From Sipunculus nudus (lineage: Eukaryota; Annelida; Sipuncula; Golfingiida; Sipunculidae): a DNA stretch of 64,000 nucleotides. The stretch spans positions 94,603,624-94,667,623 of the forward strand of contig CM049308.1 in NCBI GenBank assembly GCA_026874595.1. Reading direction: 5' to 3'. The notes beneath the pieces were generated by a model. The model ran no database searches, was not told the DNA's origin, and saw only the letters and a program-made list of their open reading frames with translations. Made by a program: the position numbers and the translations under genes. This document shows, piece by piece, positions 37,545-48,106 of the stretch (position 1 is the stretch's first letter; each line of letters opens with the position of its first letter).

Positions 37545-37762
37545 CTGAAACAAGAAAAAAGACATTACATCACCCTCATCAGTGTATGTTTAAACAGGCT
37601 GAAACCAGAAAAAAGACATTACATCATCCTTATCAGCACCTGTTTAAACAAGCTGAAACAAAAAAAGACAGTACATCACCCTCATCATCGCATGTTTAAA
37701 CAGGCTAAAACACAAAAAAAGACATTACATCACCCTCATCAGCACATGTTAAAACAGAATGA
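37545..37762. repeat. 54-bp tandem repeat that duplicates the exon's 3' splice site
   Basis: About four units of GACATTACATCACCCTCATC...TTTAAACAGGCTGAAAC start near 37561, 37615, 37669 and 37722. The unit is homologous to the adjoining edge of exon 37417-37544 (plus-strand CATCACCCTCATCAGCGCAT and ACAGGCTGAAACA). Seen on the minus strand, each unit therefore carries a copy of the acceptor (TTTCAG|CCTG) plus leader sequence. Confidence 0.85.
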
Positions 37763-37770
37763 AGCAAAAA

Positions 37771-37846
37771 CAAGGGACCCATGGGTCACATTGCTCAGCT
37801 GAATTTTGGAAATTTTTAGTAAATGCAATATTTATTAACTTCTTTT

Positions 37847-37849
<3 letters not shown>
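37771..37849 (+). mobile_element. truncated 5' end of the 2.4-kb family
   Basis: CAAGGGACCCATGGGTCAC..TGCTCAGCTG matches the start of copies A and B (CAAGTGACCCATGGGTCATG), then loses similarity before the (TA)n run. Confidence 0.55.

Positions 37850-37918
<69 letters not shown>
37850..37918. repeat. (TA)n microsatellite, about 68 bp
   Basis: Uninterrupted TA dinucleotide run. Confidence 0.98.
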
Positions 37919-37919
<1 letters not shown>

Positions 37920-37921
37920 CA

Positions 37922-38026
37922 TTATATGCTTAGGGTGCAGATAACAACGCGGTAGTGAGGCGTAACATTTATTTTACTAATGTGAACAAAACCTGTAATT
38001 ATAAACGAGGGCCGACAGCAGGCCCA
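37922..38026. repeat. 105-bp repeat, left copy
   Basis: TTATATGCTTAGGGTGCAGA...GAGGGCCGACAGCAGGCCCA. Recurs in the same orientation at 42049-42153 with a handful of substitutions. The right copy abuts the 3' side of the minus-strand DIRS remnant, so both may be terminal sequence of that element family. Confidence 0.8.
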
Positions 38027-38088
38027 AAGAAAAAAAAATACAAACATATATTATTACAGCAAACCATTGCTTAAAAGGAAACAAGGAA

Positions 38089-41000
38089 CAAGTGACCCAT
38101 AGGTCATGACGCTCAGCTGCCAAGCATGACCTGCGACATCATGGGCTGCAATTCACAACTTCTAGTAAAATTGTTGCAGAACCTATATGCCAATTTTGTT
38201 TAAACTTTCTTTATTGCCATAAATTCTTATCAGTGAATGATGGTCTGAGGCAATATGTATGGTTATTGAGCTATCAGGAACTAATCCCACAGCTTGCTCG
38301 ATACCTGTCAGTCTCAAAAGGAATACCACACAGGCCACATATAAGATCAAAATATAGCAAAAGATCAAGGAAATCCATGCAAGAATTATTGTGAAACGGG
38401 TGCTTCCATATTAATTTTTATTCAATACAAGCCAACTGTACTGAGCTTTCATAAATGATGGTCATATTTATTAAGAAATCTTTGACCCAATGCAAGATTA
38501 CATTAATATACATCCCACTGCATTCACTTTAATAGTTCTTGAGATAATATGTTCTAAAGGAATTTAAAGATGGCGTCCTGGTGGCCATATTGGATTTCTG
38601 ACAGGTCGGAAATTGAACAACAAACATCCTCTAAAAGGGACCAAACATCATAAAAAAATCACAGAAACTGTCCTGGCAAAAGGAATTCTAAAATGGATAC
38701 CTGGCAGACATAATGGTTTTATGACAAGTCACACACCCTCCAATAAGACACTAAACTTGTAGCAATTGCTTCAAAGAATGTAACAGTTATGAATGTCCAA
38801 AACAATTCAAAAGGCATGATCAGGTTGGAGAGCTCTCATATCAGATTTATGAACATGCAAATGTAAAAAGTGCAAGTCCAGTTTGTTTTAATTATCAGCT
38901 TGCTATTCAATGGGGTCAGCAAGGTAGGTAAACTGCAAAACCTAAAAGAAAAGAAATGCAGAAAGCATCACTAAGAGTCTTGTAATCAAATAAAGCCATC
39001 CTAAATCCAGGTACAGACCCACATATTATCAGAACAAACACTTGCTGGTATATCTGATGATTTGTATAATAATATTCAGATATCTAGAAAACTAAGTTTA
39101 TTGCTATGATTCCATGATATAAACTGCAAAATGTTCCCATCATTTTATAAATCAGTAGCTAAACTTAACACTTAACTCTCATAGTCTTAATGCCTGGCCA
39201 AAGCATTCCGGCAACAGTGTTTTTGTTATGCACTAATGATATATCCTTATCACTCCATGAGCTGATACAAAAGGGAGTCATATATTACAAGTGTCACTGA
39301 CAATTATGGGCACATAGTGAGATATACCAGTTGTGAGTGCCATATGGTTACATATACAAGAAAACAAGAAAAATAGAGATGGTCTACAAAATAAGTTATT
39401 GTGAACATCCCTGACCTATGACCTTGGCCTTTTGCCCACATATCAACTGGATTCTTTCTAAATGATGGGTAACTACTAACCACTTACATCTGGCCGGGTG
39501 TAATTACTTGGCAACCAATGAGTTAATAACTTAGACCTGCAACCTTTAACCTCCTGACCAGCTGACCTCAAAATCAATCAGTTATTTCTTCATGCAAAAA
39601 GACCCATAAATATGAAGTTTGAATCAAATTCAGTGATGCATAGATGTGGCATATGTGAAAGACTGAAGGTTTGGGTTGAACAGTTTCACTTGAAATATGT
39701 TCACAAGCATTTAGAACAATATTGTGACCTTGACCTTTTGAACTCAACATCAATAGGCTTCTTCTCCTATTGGTAGGTAAGCCATATATGACAGATGGAA
39801 AGTATAGATTGAAAAGTTTGCTGAAAATGACTCCACGCAAGAAGAGGGTGCTGTGAACTTGACCTTTGACCTCAAAATCAACAGGTCTTTTCCCCTGTTG
39901 GCAGAGAAGCGATATCAGTGCTGAAAGGTTTAGAATGAAAGGTCTAGCTTGAAATGTGTCCACAACCTTTTAAACTAGAATATCAGCAAAAGCTGACAAA
40001 AGCCCTCAGCCAAAAGAACAGTGTTTAGAGGTGGTAACAGTAACAATTACTAAATATCTGTTCTCACATGGTTGATATCTGTACATATCTCAGTTATAAA
40101 TTTAAAATGGAGAGGTATGTACCATGATTCATAACAATCCACCAAATGCTTCCTTAAAAATAAGCTTCTAAGTTTTATTCTATTATAAGCTCTGTGACCT
40201 TGAAAAGTAGGTCAAGGTCACCCATGTTCGAACATGAACGAGATTTTTGTCAATATACATCTTCACCAAAGAAATAAAATTCCTATTGTGAATCCTTTTA
40301 GAGATATCCCGCTCACAAGGCCAAAGCTGAAAAATCCAAGAAAAATTCAATAAAAAATCAGAAATTGCAGGTGGCGCCCCCAAACTTGTGCAGCAGTTAC
40401 AGACCATCAGTCCCTATGATCATAGTAAGTATTGTGAAAATCCATCCAATGGTTCCTGAGAAATAAGCTTCTAAATGTTTTTTCTATAATCAGCTCTAAA
40501 ACGTAGAAAAATAGGTCAAGGTCACCCATCTTCAAACTTGACCGAGATTTTGTCAATATACATCTTCTCCGAAAAAATAAAATTCTTACGGTGAATCCTT
40601 TCGAGATATCCCACTCACAAGCCCAAAGTTGAAAAATCCGATAAAAATTCATTAAAAATCAGAAATTGTAGGTGGCGCCACCAAACTTGTATAGCAGGTA
40701 CAGACTATCAGTCCAAATAACCATAGTAAGTTTTATGAAAATCCACCCAATGGTTCCTGAGTAAAAAGCATCTAAGTGTTTTTTCTATTATCAGCTCTAA
40801 AACGTAGAAAAATAGGTCAAGGTCACCCATCTTCGAACTTGACCGAGATTTTGTCAATATACATCTTCTCCGAAAAAATAAAATTCTTACGGTGAATCCT
40901 TTTCGAGATATCCTGCTCACAAGCCCAAAATTGAAAAATCCGATAAAAATTCATTAAAAATCAGAAATTGTAGGTGGCGCCACCAAACTTGTATAGCAGG

Positions 41001-41830
41001 TACAGACTATCAGTCCAAATAACCATAGTAAGTTTTGTGAAAATCCACCAAATGGTTCCTGAGTAATAAGCATCTAAGTGTTTTTTCTATTATCAGCTCT
41101 AAAACGTAGAAAAATAGGTCAAGGTCACCCATCTTCGAACTTGATCGAGATTTTGTCGATATACATCTTTACCGAGGAAATAAAATTCTGACGGTGAATC
41201 CTTTTCAAGATATCCCACTCACAAGGTAAAAGTTAACGGACGCCGGACGGACGGACGGACGGACAGCTTGGGTGACGACAATAGCCCATCAGCCTAAGGG
41301 CTGAGGGCTAAAAAAGTGGATCCTGTGACCCTGACCTTTGACCTTGTGACCTCAACATCTATAGGATTCTTCTCCCACTTAGTAGGTGAGCTACATGTGA
41401 AAGATCAAATAATTGGGATGAAAGGTTTGGCTTTAAATGTATCCTGAGGCTTTTCAAAGAAGTTGGTTCTGTGACCTTGACCTTTGACCTTGTGACCTCA
41501 AAATAATTTTGGTTCTTCCCCTGTTGGTGGGTGAGCTGTATGTGAAAGATGGAAGGTTTGGGATGAAAATTTTGGCTATAAGAATTATTTCTGGGGGGGT
41601 GCAAACACACCCCATAACTTCGAGAATATAGGTCGCAGTGACCTAATTTCAGGTTTGCAAGGAGATCTTTTTAGAACCTCTTAGACTGCATAGGGTTCAT
41701 TGCCCTAGCCCCTATGGTTACGATTTGTGCCCTGCTAACGACCGGATGGACGGCCGGACGGACAGACGGAAGGACGCCGGACAAAGACCCATCGCTATAG
41801 CCCAGCATGACTGAAAGTCAGCTGAGCTAA
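38089..41830 (+). mobile_element. 2.4-kb dispersed element, copy B, interrupted
   Basis: Same start (CAAGTGACCCAT) and same hairpin-CTAA end (CTAA at 41827-41830) as copy A. It is colinear throughout, apart from a roughly 1337-bp insertion at 39975-41311 and small indels. Without the insertion it is about 2405 bp, against 2438 bp for copy A. Divergence is a few percent by eye. Non-coding. Confidence 0.8.
39975..41311 (+). mobile_element. 1.34-kb element nested in copy B, with about 303-bp internal repeats
   Basis: Absent from copy A at the corresponding place (after ACAACCTTTT, 11313), which defines the ends: CTAGAATATCAGCAAAAGC ... CAGCCTAAGGGCTGAGGGCTAA. The right end has a stem (CAGCC/GGCTG) followed by CTAA, and the motif AGCCCTCAGCC near the left end is inverted at the right end. 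Inside, about 3.5 units begin at AGCTCT near 40187, 40492, 40793 and 41096. Each carries TAGGTCAAGGTCACCC and, in two of them, TAGGTGGCGCCACC. A (CGGA)n-type run precedes the 3' end. No open frame. The layout resembles pearl/HINE-type non-autonomous elements of bivalves (family-level inference). Confidence 0.75.
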
Positions 41831-42048
41831 AAATGATATTATACTTGATCACCCATCGAGTCGTGTAATGTAAAAGAAAGGGTGGGCAGGGAAGGACAAC
41901 AAAACAAGTGCGTTTTCAGCGTGGACCTGAGCTGAACGATCCTGCCCTTGCGCCGGGATTAGTCATGGACGACGGCACAATGAATGGAGCTGTACGTGTC
42001 TATATTACTGCCCCGCAAATAATAATAATTAACACATTTAATAAACAC

Positions 42049-42153
42049 TTATATGCTTAGGGTGCAGATAATAACACGGTAGTGGGGCTCAACATTTATT
42101 TCACTAATGTGAACAAAACCTGCAATTATAAACGAGGGCCGACAGCAGGCCCA
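42049..42153. repeat. 105-bp repeat, right copy
   Basis: Second copy of the repeat at 37922-38026. It lies just downstream (minus-strand sense) of the tyrosine recombinase remnant at 42210-43250. Confidence 0.8.
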
Positions 42154-42209
42154 TGGGCGTCTATGGTCGCCCTTTGCCCTGTTAATTATATTTAAATTAT
42201 TTTATCATA

Positions 42210-43250
42210 CTAGATAATATTTTGAACATAAGGAAGTCTTTGAGAAGATATAGAAACATGATAAGACTTCATAAGAAGCTTACGGGACAAGCCGAGGAGC
42301 ATCTCCACAGGTGGTATTATGTATCGTTGATAAGCATTGCTCTTCCAATGCCTAACAATTTAATTTCCCAGTCATTGAGCCTCGCTGCCGCTGCTGTTGT
42401 TGCACCCCCCCCCCACTCTAAAGCTATGGCTAGTGTACTGTTCTGGGTCAATACCTGCGAGTGCTAGATAGAGCCTGGTCTGTCTTACAAACATACCCCG
42501 ACTAAGTGTCGCACCGTTTGGATATACGAAGGTATGGGACAAACTTTGACGCTCGGTGACATTAAGTATCATGTATACCCTCATTGCGCAGCATGCGCAT
42601 ACTCTATGGCCGTTACATGCCACATAAACTTTAAAACCTTTGTTACGATGATCAGTTTTTGACAATTTTATGAAAACCTGCATGTATGTCAACCCATCGG
42701 CTGATGCCCCAAATACAACATCCTGATTGGTAAGATGCACATATGGGTTAAATTCCCGTAATGACGGTATAGTAAATTCTGAAACTCTCAGTAAGTGGGC
42801 TAATGTCATAGCTGCCCACAATAATTTTGCTTGATATGTATCATCAATAAGAGGAAACAGTTTTTGGAGTATTTGAACTGTAATAGGTAATTTTGATTTG
42901 GTTGAACCTGACTGGTACTCAACCGCTCTTAAAGCAAGTTTTAGTCTGGGGGCAGAAGTTGGGGGCGGAGAATGGCCTGACAATACATGCAAACCACATA
43001 TCGAGGCGATATGCACATTTATAGTATTAAACTTGAATCTTTTCACTTTGAAGCAATGTGTTACATATAAGAGAAGTGTCTCTTCTGAACATGGCATAGC
43101 AATGAGTCCATAATGCTCGCAAAACTGCAAGTACTGTTTTTGTGTTGATGTATATGTGCAGATTGTATTTGGTCTATTACCATGCCTCACCAGATGGCTA
43201 CACTCCTGGCAGAGCTTCTCTGCGGTCAGATATGTCCCTGAAATTAACAA
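42210..43250 (-). pseudogene. tyrosine recombinase of a DIRS-order retrotransposon, frameshifted
   Basis: Tyrosine recombinases cut and rejoin DNA through a catalytic Tyr; DIRS elements use one instead of a DDE integrase. An intact 292-codon frame (42372-43250) shows LLRVSEFT (first catalytic Arg), KLSKTDHRNKGFKV (Lys), and HSFRVGG (H-x-x-R). A run of ten Gs (42405-42414) then throws the frame. The continuation is readable in the other frames: ATTAAAARLNDWEIKLLG, then after a second shift WKSNAYQRYI with the Tyr nucleophile, stopping at 42210. The catalytic set is thus present but disrupted. The element also has an RNase H fragment just upstream (43270-43557) and lacks its reverse transcriptase. 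Confidence 0.85.
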
Positions 43251-43269
43251 ACTTTAAATACAATAATTG

Positions 43270-43557
43270 TCATTCAAAATACACCAGTGAATTTGGTATT
43301 GTAGGATAAACATCTGATTGAGGTACTGGTTTCCTAAATGTACCTAGCTGGAGCCGGCTGAGACTGTCCACAGCACTGTTTTTAACACCGGGCACGTGAT
43401 ATGCCCAGTATTCAATGTTATTACTTGCACATATGAAAAACATAGCACTAACTAATTGCATAATTTCCGGCAACTTACTAGAACCAGATTGCAGAATCTG
43501 GACAGTGATATTATCACAATGAAATAGCACACGTTTCCTGCACAACATGGTATGCAA
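43270..43557 (-). pseudogene. RNase H C-terminal fragment of the same DIRS-type element
   Basis: Encodes VLFHCDNITVQILQSGSS (RNase H TDN-type Asp motif), then AYHVPGVKNSAVDSLSRLQ, the closing H-x-x-G-x-x-N-x-x-x-D-x-LSR signature of gypsy/DIRS RNase H, and about 25 tail residues before the stop. Similarity ends at about 43555, so the element is 5'-truncated and has lost gag and RT. 19 bp separate this stop from the recombinase frame. Confidence 0.8.
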
Positions 43558-43560
43558 ACT

Positions 43561-44700
43561 TTACATATAATCAGTAACAAAACACCCTTTTGGATATACC
43601 CGGAACAAATAAATAACCATCCAAAGTCTCAAGATTGAAAGTCTAGAGGAAGAGTAAGAGTCTAATTTGTATAGCACAAAGGCACCCCTTAGTAGCAGTG
43701 GTAGCAGATGTAAATCAAGCAGCCATGTTTGAACAGACGACAGGCTGTATCTGAGTACTCAGGTGGATAAAGACCCATATATACAAAAATTAATACATTA
43801 CAGCCACTTAATTAATATGTTAACCTGCTGTGGATATACCAATCAAACAGACTAAATGCATTTTTTATGCTGACATCATCCAAATAATAGGTGAGAAGCT
43901 GTCAGTTTAAAAGTTAGTTCTAACTTTTTGTTTCGATATCGGAGTGTATGGATACTGATACCACTACCAGCGATGTCAGTTCTGCTGGTATGGTATATAT
44001 ACCGCTAGTCCTATCCAGTCTTGTCAGAATTCTGTCCTTTCAAAATTATGTCCAACTGATAACCAGATCCCATCAGAAAAATCCTTATAACAGTATGTCC
44101 TATCAGAATTATGTCCTATCAGAATTATGTCCTATCAGAATTATGTCCTATCAGAATTTCATGAATTCTGGTGTCAGATCACAAACATATCTATACATAT
44201 CTCCTGAACTTAAATTATTTTGTATCCTTAATTTCTGAATACAAGATGTTTTAAAAATCTTGTTCTTCAGACTTACACAGAGTAACACTTTCCAGGTAAA
44301 ATGTCACAGAAACTTCCCACAGCAGGTCTAGTCACTGGCACAGCAGGACATGGAGGTTTATCAGTTCCCTGTAAATTAACACAGCATTATCAGGATCAAT
44401 TCCTCCAGCACAGGCTGGGAGGCTCAAGGAAGACATTACCATTGACAGGCACTGGAAGACCTTGCTGTAAGGAAAAGGGATCATTACGCACTCACAACTA
44501 TTGTTCTGGGACTGACAAGGCCAATGAAAATGCCAGGCCTGTTTGAAGATGGTCTCATTAATTTTCACGTCATGTCTCTATGGGTATCTTAGTCTTGACT
44601 GATCTTGTTCCTTTGTGACCTTGCTTGGTTCAATCAGCAGCGCTCACCCTATCTGTGTGAGAGAAATACCAGAGGACCCTCGGAGCAGACACTTTGCTGA
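43561..44700. other. no firm gene; short 16-bp repeat and possible exon fragment
   Basis: At 44101-44164 there are four exact copies of TATCAGAATTATGTCC (the last truncated). At about 44295-44480 the minus strand has exon-like phrases bounded by AG and GT (for example LPVPVNGNVFLEPPSLCW; and GTDKPPCPAVPVTRPAVGS after TTAATTTACAG), but in different frames, so I do not call a gene. Confidence 0.4.
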
Positions 44701-44707
44701 TGTCTTG

Positions 44708-46245
44708 AACTGTGACAAAATGATTTATGTTTGAATGTTTGAGGCATGAACTGTGACCCAGTGATTTATGTTTCAGGCATAAACTGTGACACAGTGATTT
44801 ACGTTTGAATGAGCGAGGCATGAACTGTGACACAGTGATTTATGTTTGAATGAGCGAGGCATGAACTGTGACCCAGTGATTTATGTTTGAATGATTGAGG
44901 CATGAACTGCGACACAGCGATTTATGTTTAAATGAGCGAGGCATGAACTGTGACCCAGTGATTTATGTTTGAATGAGCGAGGCATGAACTGTGACACAGT
45001 GATTTATGTTTGAATGATTGAGGCATGAACTGTGACACAGTGATTTATGTTTGAATGAGAGAGGCATGAACTGTGACCCAGTGATTTATGTTTGAATGAT
45101 TGAGGCATGAACTGTGACACAGTGATTTATGTTTGTATGATTGAGGCATGAACTGTGACCCAGTGATTTATGTTTGAATGATTGAGGCATGAACTGTGAC
45201 CCAGTGATTTATGTTTGTATGATTGAGGCATGAACTGTGACACAGTGATTTATGTTTGAATGATTGAGGCATGAACTGTGACACAGTGATTTATGTTTGA
45301 ATGAGCAAGGCATGAACTGTGACACAGTGATTTATGTTTGAATGAGCGAGGCATGAACTGTGACACAGTGATTTATGTTTGAATGATTAAGGCATGAACT
45401 GCGACACAGTGATTTATGTTTGAATGATTAGGGCATGAACTGTGACGCAGTGATTTATGTTTGAATGATTGAGGCATGAACTGTGACACAGTGATTTATG
45501 TTTGTATGATTGAGGCATGAACTGTGACCCAGTGATTTATGTTTGAATGATTGAGGCATGAACTGCGACACAGTGATTTATGTTTGAATGAGCGAGGCAT
45601 GAGCTGTGACCCAGTGATTTATGTTTGAATGAGGGAGGCATGAACTGTGACCCAGTGATTTATGTTTGAATGAGCGAGGCATGAACTGTGACCCAGTGAT
45701 TTATGTTTGAATGAGCGAGGCATGAACTGTGACCCAGTGATTTATGTTTGAATGATTGAGGCATGAACTGTGACACAGAGATTTATGTTTGAATGATTGA
45801 GGCATGAACTGTGACACAGCGATTAATGTTTGAATGAGAAGGCATGAACTGTGACACAGTGATTTATGTTTGAATGAGCGAGGCATGAACTGTGACCCAG
45901 TGATTTATGTTTGAATGAGCGAGGCATGAACTGTGACCCAGTGATTTATGTTTGAATGATTGAGGCATGAACTGCGACACAGCTATTTATGTTTAAATGA
46001 GCGAGGCATGAACTGTGACCCAGTGATTTATGTTTGAATGAGCGAGGCAAGAACTGTGACACAGTGATTTATGTTTGAATGATTGAGGCATGAACTGTGA
46101 CACAGCGAATTATGTTTGAATGATCGAGGCATGGACTGTGACACAGTGAAATATGTTTGAATGAGCAAGGCATTAATTGTGACACAGTGAAATATGTTTG
46201 AATAATCGAGGAATCAACTGAGACACAATGAAATGTTTGAATGAG
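44708..46245. repeat. 41-bp tandem array
   Basis: About 37 units of TGATTTATGTTTGAATGATT + GAGGCATGAACTGTGACACAG (41 bp). Two sites vary independently along the array: GATTGAGG versus GAGCGAGG, and GACACAG versus GACCCAG. The last four units (after about 46100) are increasingly diverged. Minus-strand frames reading MPRSFKHKSLCHSS are by-products of the unit. Confidence 0.95.
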
Positions 46246-46409
46246 GCATGTTATTTCAGTATTATTAGTGAAGTCTTTCCTTAGAAATCCAAACTTACTT
46301 TGTATGACATCAGTAATGTACACAGTATTCCATTATCATGAATCAACAATATGTACCAGACTGCTATGCTGGTGGCTGATTAAGGTGATTGAGGACATTT
46401 GTCAAGCTT

Positions 46410-46471
46410 GACAAATGACTAGCAAAGACCCATCTTTACAGCCCAGCATGACTGGAAGAAAGCTGTGCTAG
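46410..46471 (+). mobile_element. 3' end fragment related to the 2.4-kb family
   Basis: AAAGACCCATCTTTACAGCC + CAGCATGACTGGAAGAAAGC + TGTGCTAG parallels the end of copies A and B. It ends CTAG instead of CTAA. Confidence 0.55.
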
Positions 46472-46867
46472 AAAGGTAAACTTATGATAAAGCTGACATA
46501 GCGCCATTTCAGCCTTCTGACATCAGAGAGTCTATGGCCAGCATACTTGCTGTCAGAGTGCTGTTACTTCCTTCAACAAGGAACAGGCTGTAAGGTGCTA
46601 TGAGGATGCAAATATTTTTGTTATATCTGACAACGCCTTATGGCCTAACATGGGCCAGAAAAATTCTGTTTGCACTCAGCATACTGGTAATCCACATGTT
46701 TATTGAATTTCTGACCGCATGAATAAGAGCATGGCTCGCATGGTCTCTGGACACAGCCAATTTGTATGCAAAACAGAAAATGACTCATAGAGACAGAGTT
46801 TCAGTTTGGGGTGTGAGTTCATATGCATTTTTTTTTGTGTCAATCCATCATATATTGTATCCTTATG

Positions 46868-47286
46868 ATTTTTTTTTAAATATTTTTTGGTGGAGGTAAC
46901 CACCCTAATTTTTTTATGCTAACTTAACTACGTATATGTACATCTGCAGATTTCCATTCCAGTTTTGGACTTCGTGACAGGGCAGTATCACACTCTTCCT
47001 CTCATTTTATATCCTGGTGTTAACCAGGCCTGGTGACTACTGCACCAGCAGGCCCTGGGTGTGTAATCGTCCCCATTGCTGGGTCATACCACCGAGGAAC
47101 CCCCAAAAGGCGCACTCGTTTGTGATTGAAACCTGGCTGTTGGGCACAGCCTTGTCATGAAGCCTGCAAAGTGCTCACCCTGGGTGGGGGCTGACTATGA
47201 AAAGCTCACCGCCTCGGCTGAGATTCGAACTCACTATCTCCTGGCTTTGAGTCCTGTGCTCTACCCCTGAGCTACAGAAGCCGGTA
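46868..47286 (-). mobile_element. tRNA-derived SINE with target-site duplications
   Basis: On the minus strand the element starts CCGGCTTCTGTAGCTCAGGG. It has an A box (TAGCTCAGGGGTAGAGC) and a B box (GAGTTCGAATC) at tRNA spacing, ending the head at GCCGAGGC. The anticodon arm does not pair properly, so this is a SINE head rather than a functional tRNA. A tRNA-unrelated body of about 330 bp follows, and the tail is A-rich (TTTAAAAAAAAA-type). TGTATCCTTATG flanks it on both sides (46856-46867 and 47287-47298), a 12-bp target-site duplication as expected for LINE-mobilised SINEs. Confidence 0.8.
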
Positions 47287-47298
47287 TGTATCCTTATG

Positions 47299-47854
47299 CT
47301 AAGATTATGGGCTGTTTACCAGGGTAAGAATGCAACCTGATGAAGGACCGCTGCGATGCAATCCTCCTCAATAAGGCTTGTATCAGGACTCAAGTTAGGC
47401 TTACCAGCCCAATATAAATGTCTACTGAGTCTGTTGTCACAGCTACAGCTGATATGGCTATATTTAAGTAACATGTATTTAAGTATGATGAACTGAATAC
47501 AGAGTAAATACTGTCTGTCCATGTTGAAATTAGGGTTATAGAGTTTACATGCTATGAGACAAAGTCTGCTGAATAAGCCATAGGTTGAGGTTACAGTTCT
47601 GCAGTCATCTGATACCAGGCTTCACACCTACTCCCTGCAGCTGATGTTCATGGAATTACTGGCACAGAACTGTGGCAGGATAATTACCAAGTTTGCTAAA
47701 TTCATCAACTAAAGTTCAGGTTACTGAGTACATAAAGGAGACATGTGACTTAACCTTGATGCCTCAGTCAGATACAGTTCACCACAATAAGTACATGATA
47801 TCAACTGTTTCTACAGTAGCTGTTTTATTGTGCCTTTTGCTGGGTATGAGGCTA
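47299..47854. other. no gene recognised
   Basis: Single-copy-looking sequence. A plus-strand frame from 47693 contains a hydrophobic run (STVAVLLCLLLGMRLLL) and reads into the inserted retrotransposon, but its start is unsupported. Confidence 0.4.
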
Positions 47855-47974
47855 TTACTGTGTAATCAGACTGATGTACTCTATTTGATAGGAAAGTGGC
47901 CAAACATTGCTGAGCAAGGGGTCATTCACCAGTCCTATATATGTAAACATGATCAAAAGTTTACAAGCATTATC
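47855..47974. repeat. 120-bp direct repeat flanking the DIRS-type insertion, left copy
   Basis: TTACTGTGTAATCAGACTGA...TTTACAAGCATTATC. Identical over 120 bp to 50338-50457. Sequence outside the two copies is unrelated at the inner edges. Confidence 0.95.
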
Positions 47975-48106
47975 GCCGTATCCTATGCATCTGTGGAAGA
48001 TGCAATTAATATCATCCAAAACATGGGTCCTACAGTTTATTTAGCAAAGGCGGACATAGAATCGGCATTCAGGCTTCTGCCTATCAAACCTTTTCGAGGA
48101 ATTTAG
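47975..48106 (+). pseudogene. reverse transcriptase, N-terminal piece (palm motif A)
   Basis: Reads AVSYASVEDAINIIQNMG, then VYLAKADIESAFRLLPIKP. The Asp of KADIESAFRL is the motif-A metal ligand of DIRS/gypsy-like RTs. After about 48092 the frame runs into a stop (RGI-stop), because the segment that normally carries motif B is missing. The next RT piece continues in another frame from 48093. Confidence 0.8.

Noticed and set aside
44301-44568. Opposing 80-codon frames near 44.4 kb
   Set aside because: Both strands are open and exon-like phrases fall in different frames; not enough to choose one.
47220-47284. Functional tRNA gene on the minus strand
   Set aside because: The A and B boxes are present, but the anticodon stem does not pair and a SINE body, A-rich tail and target-site duplication follow.
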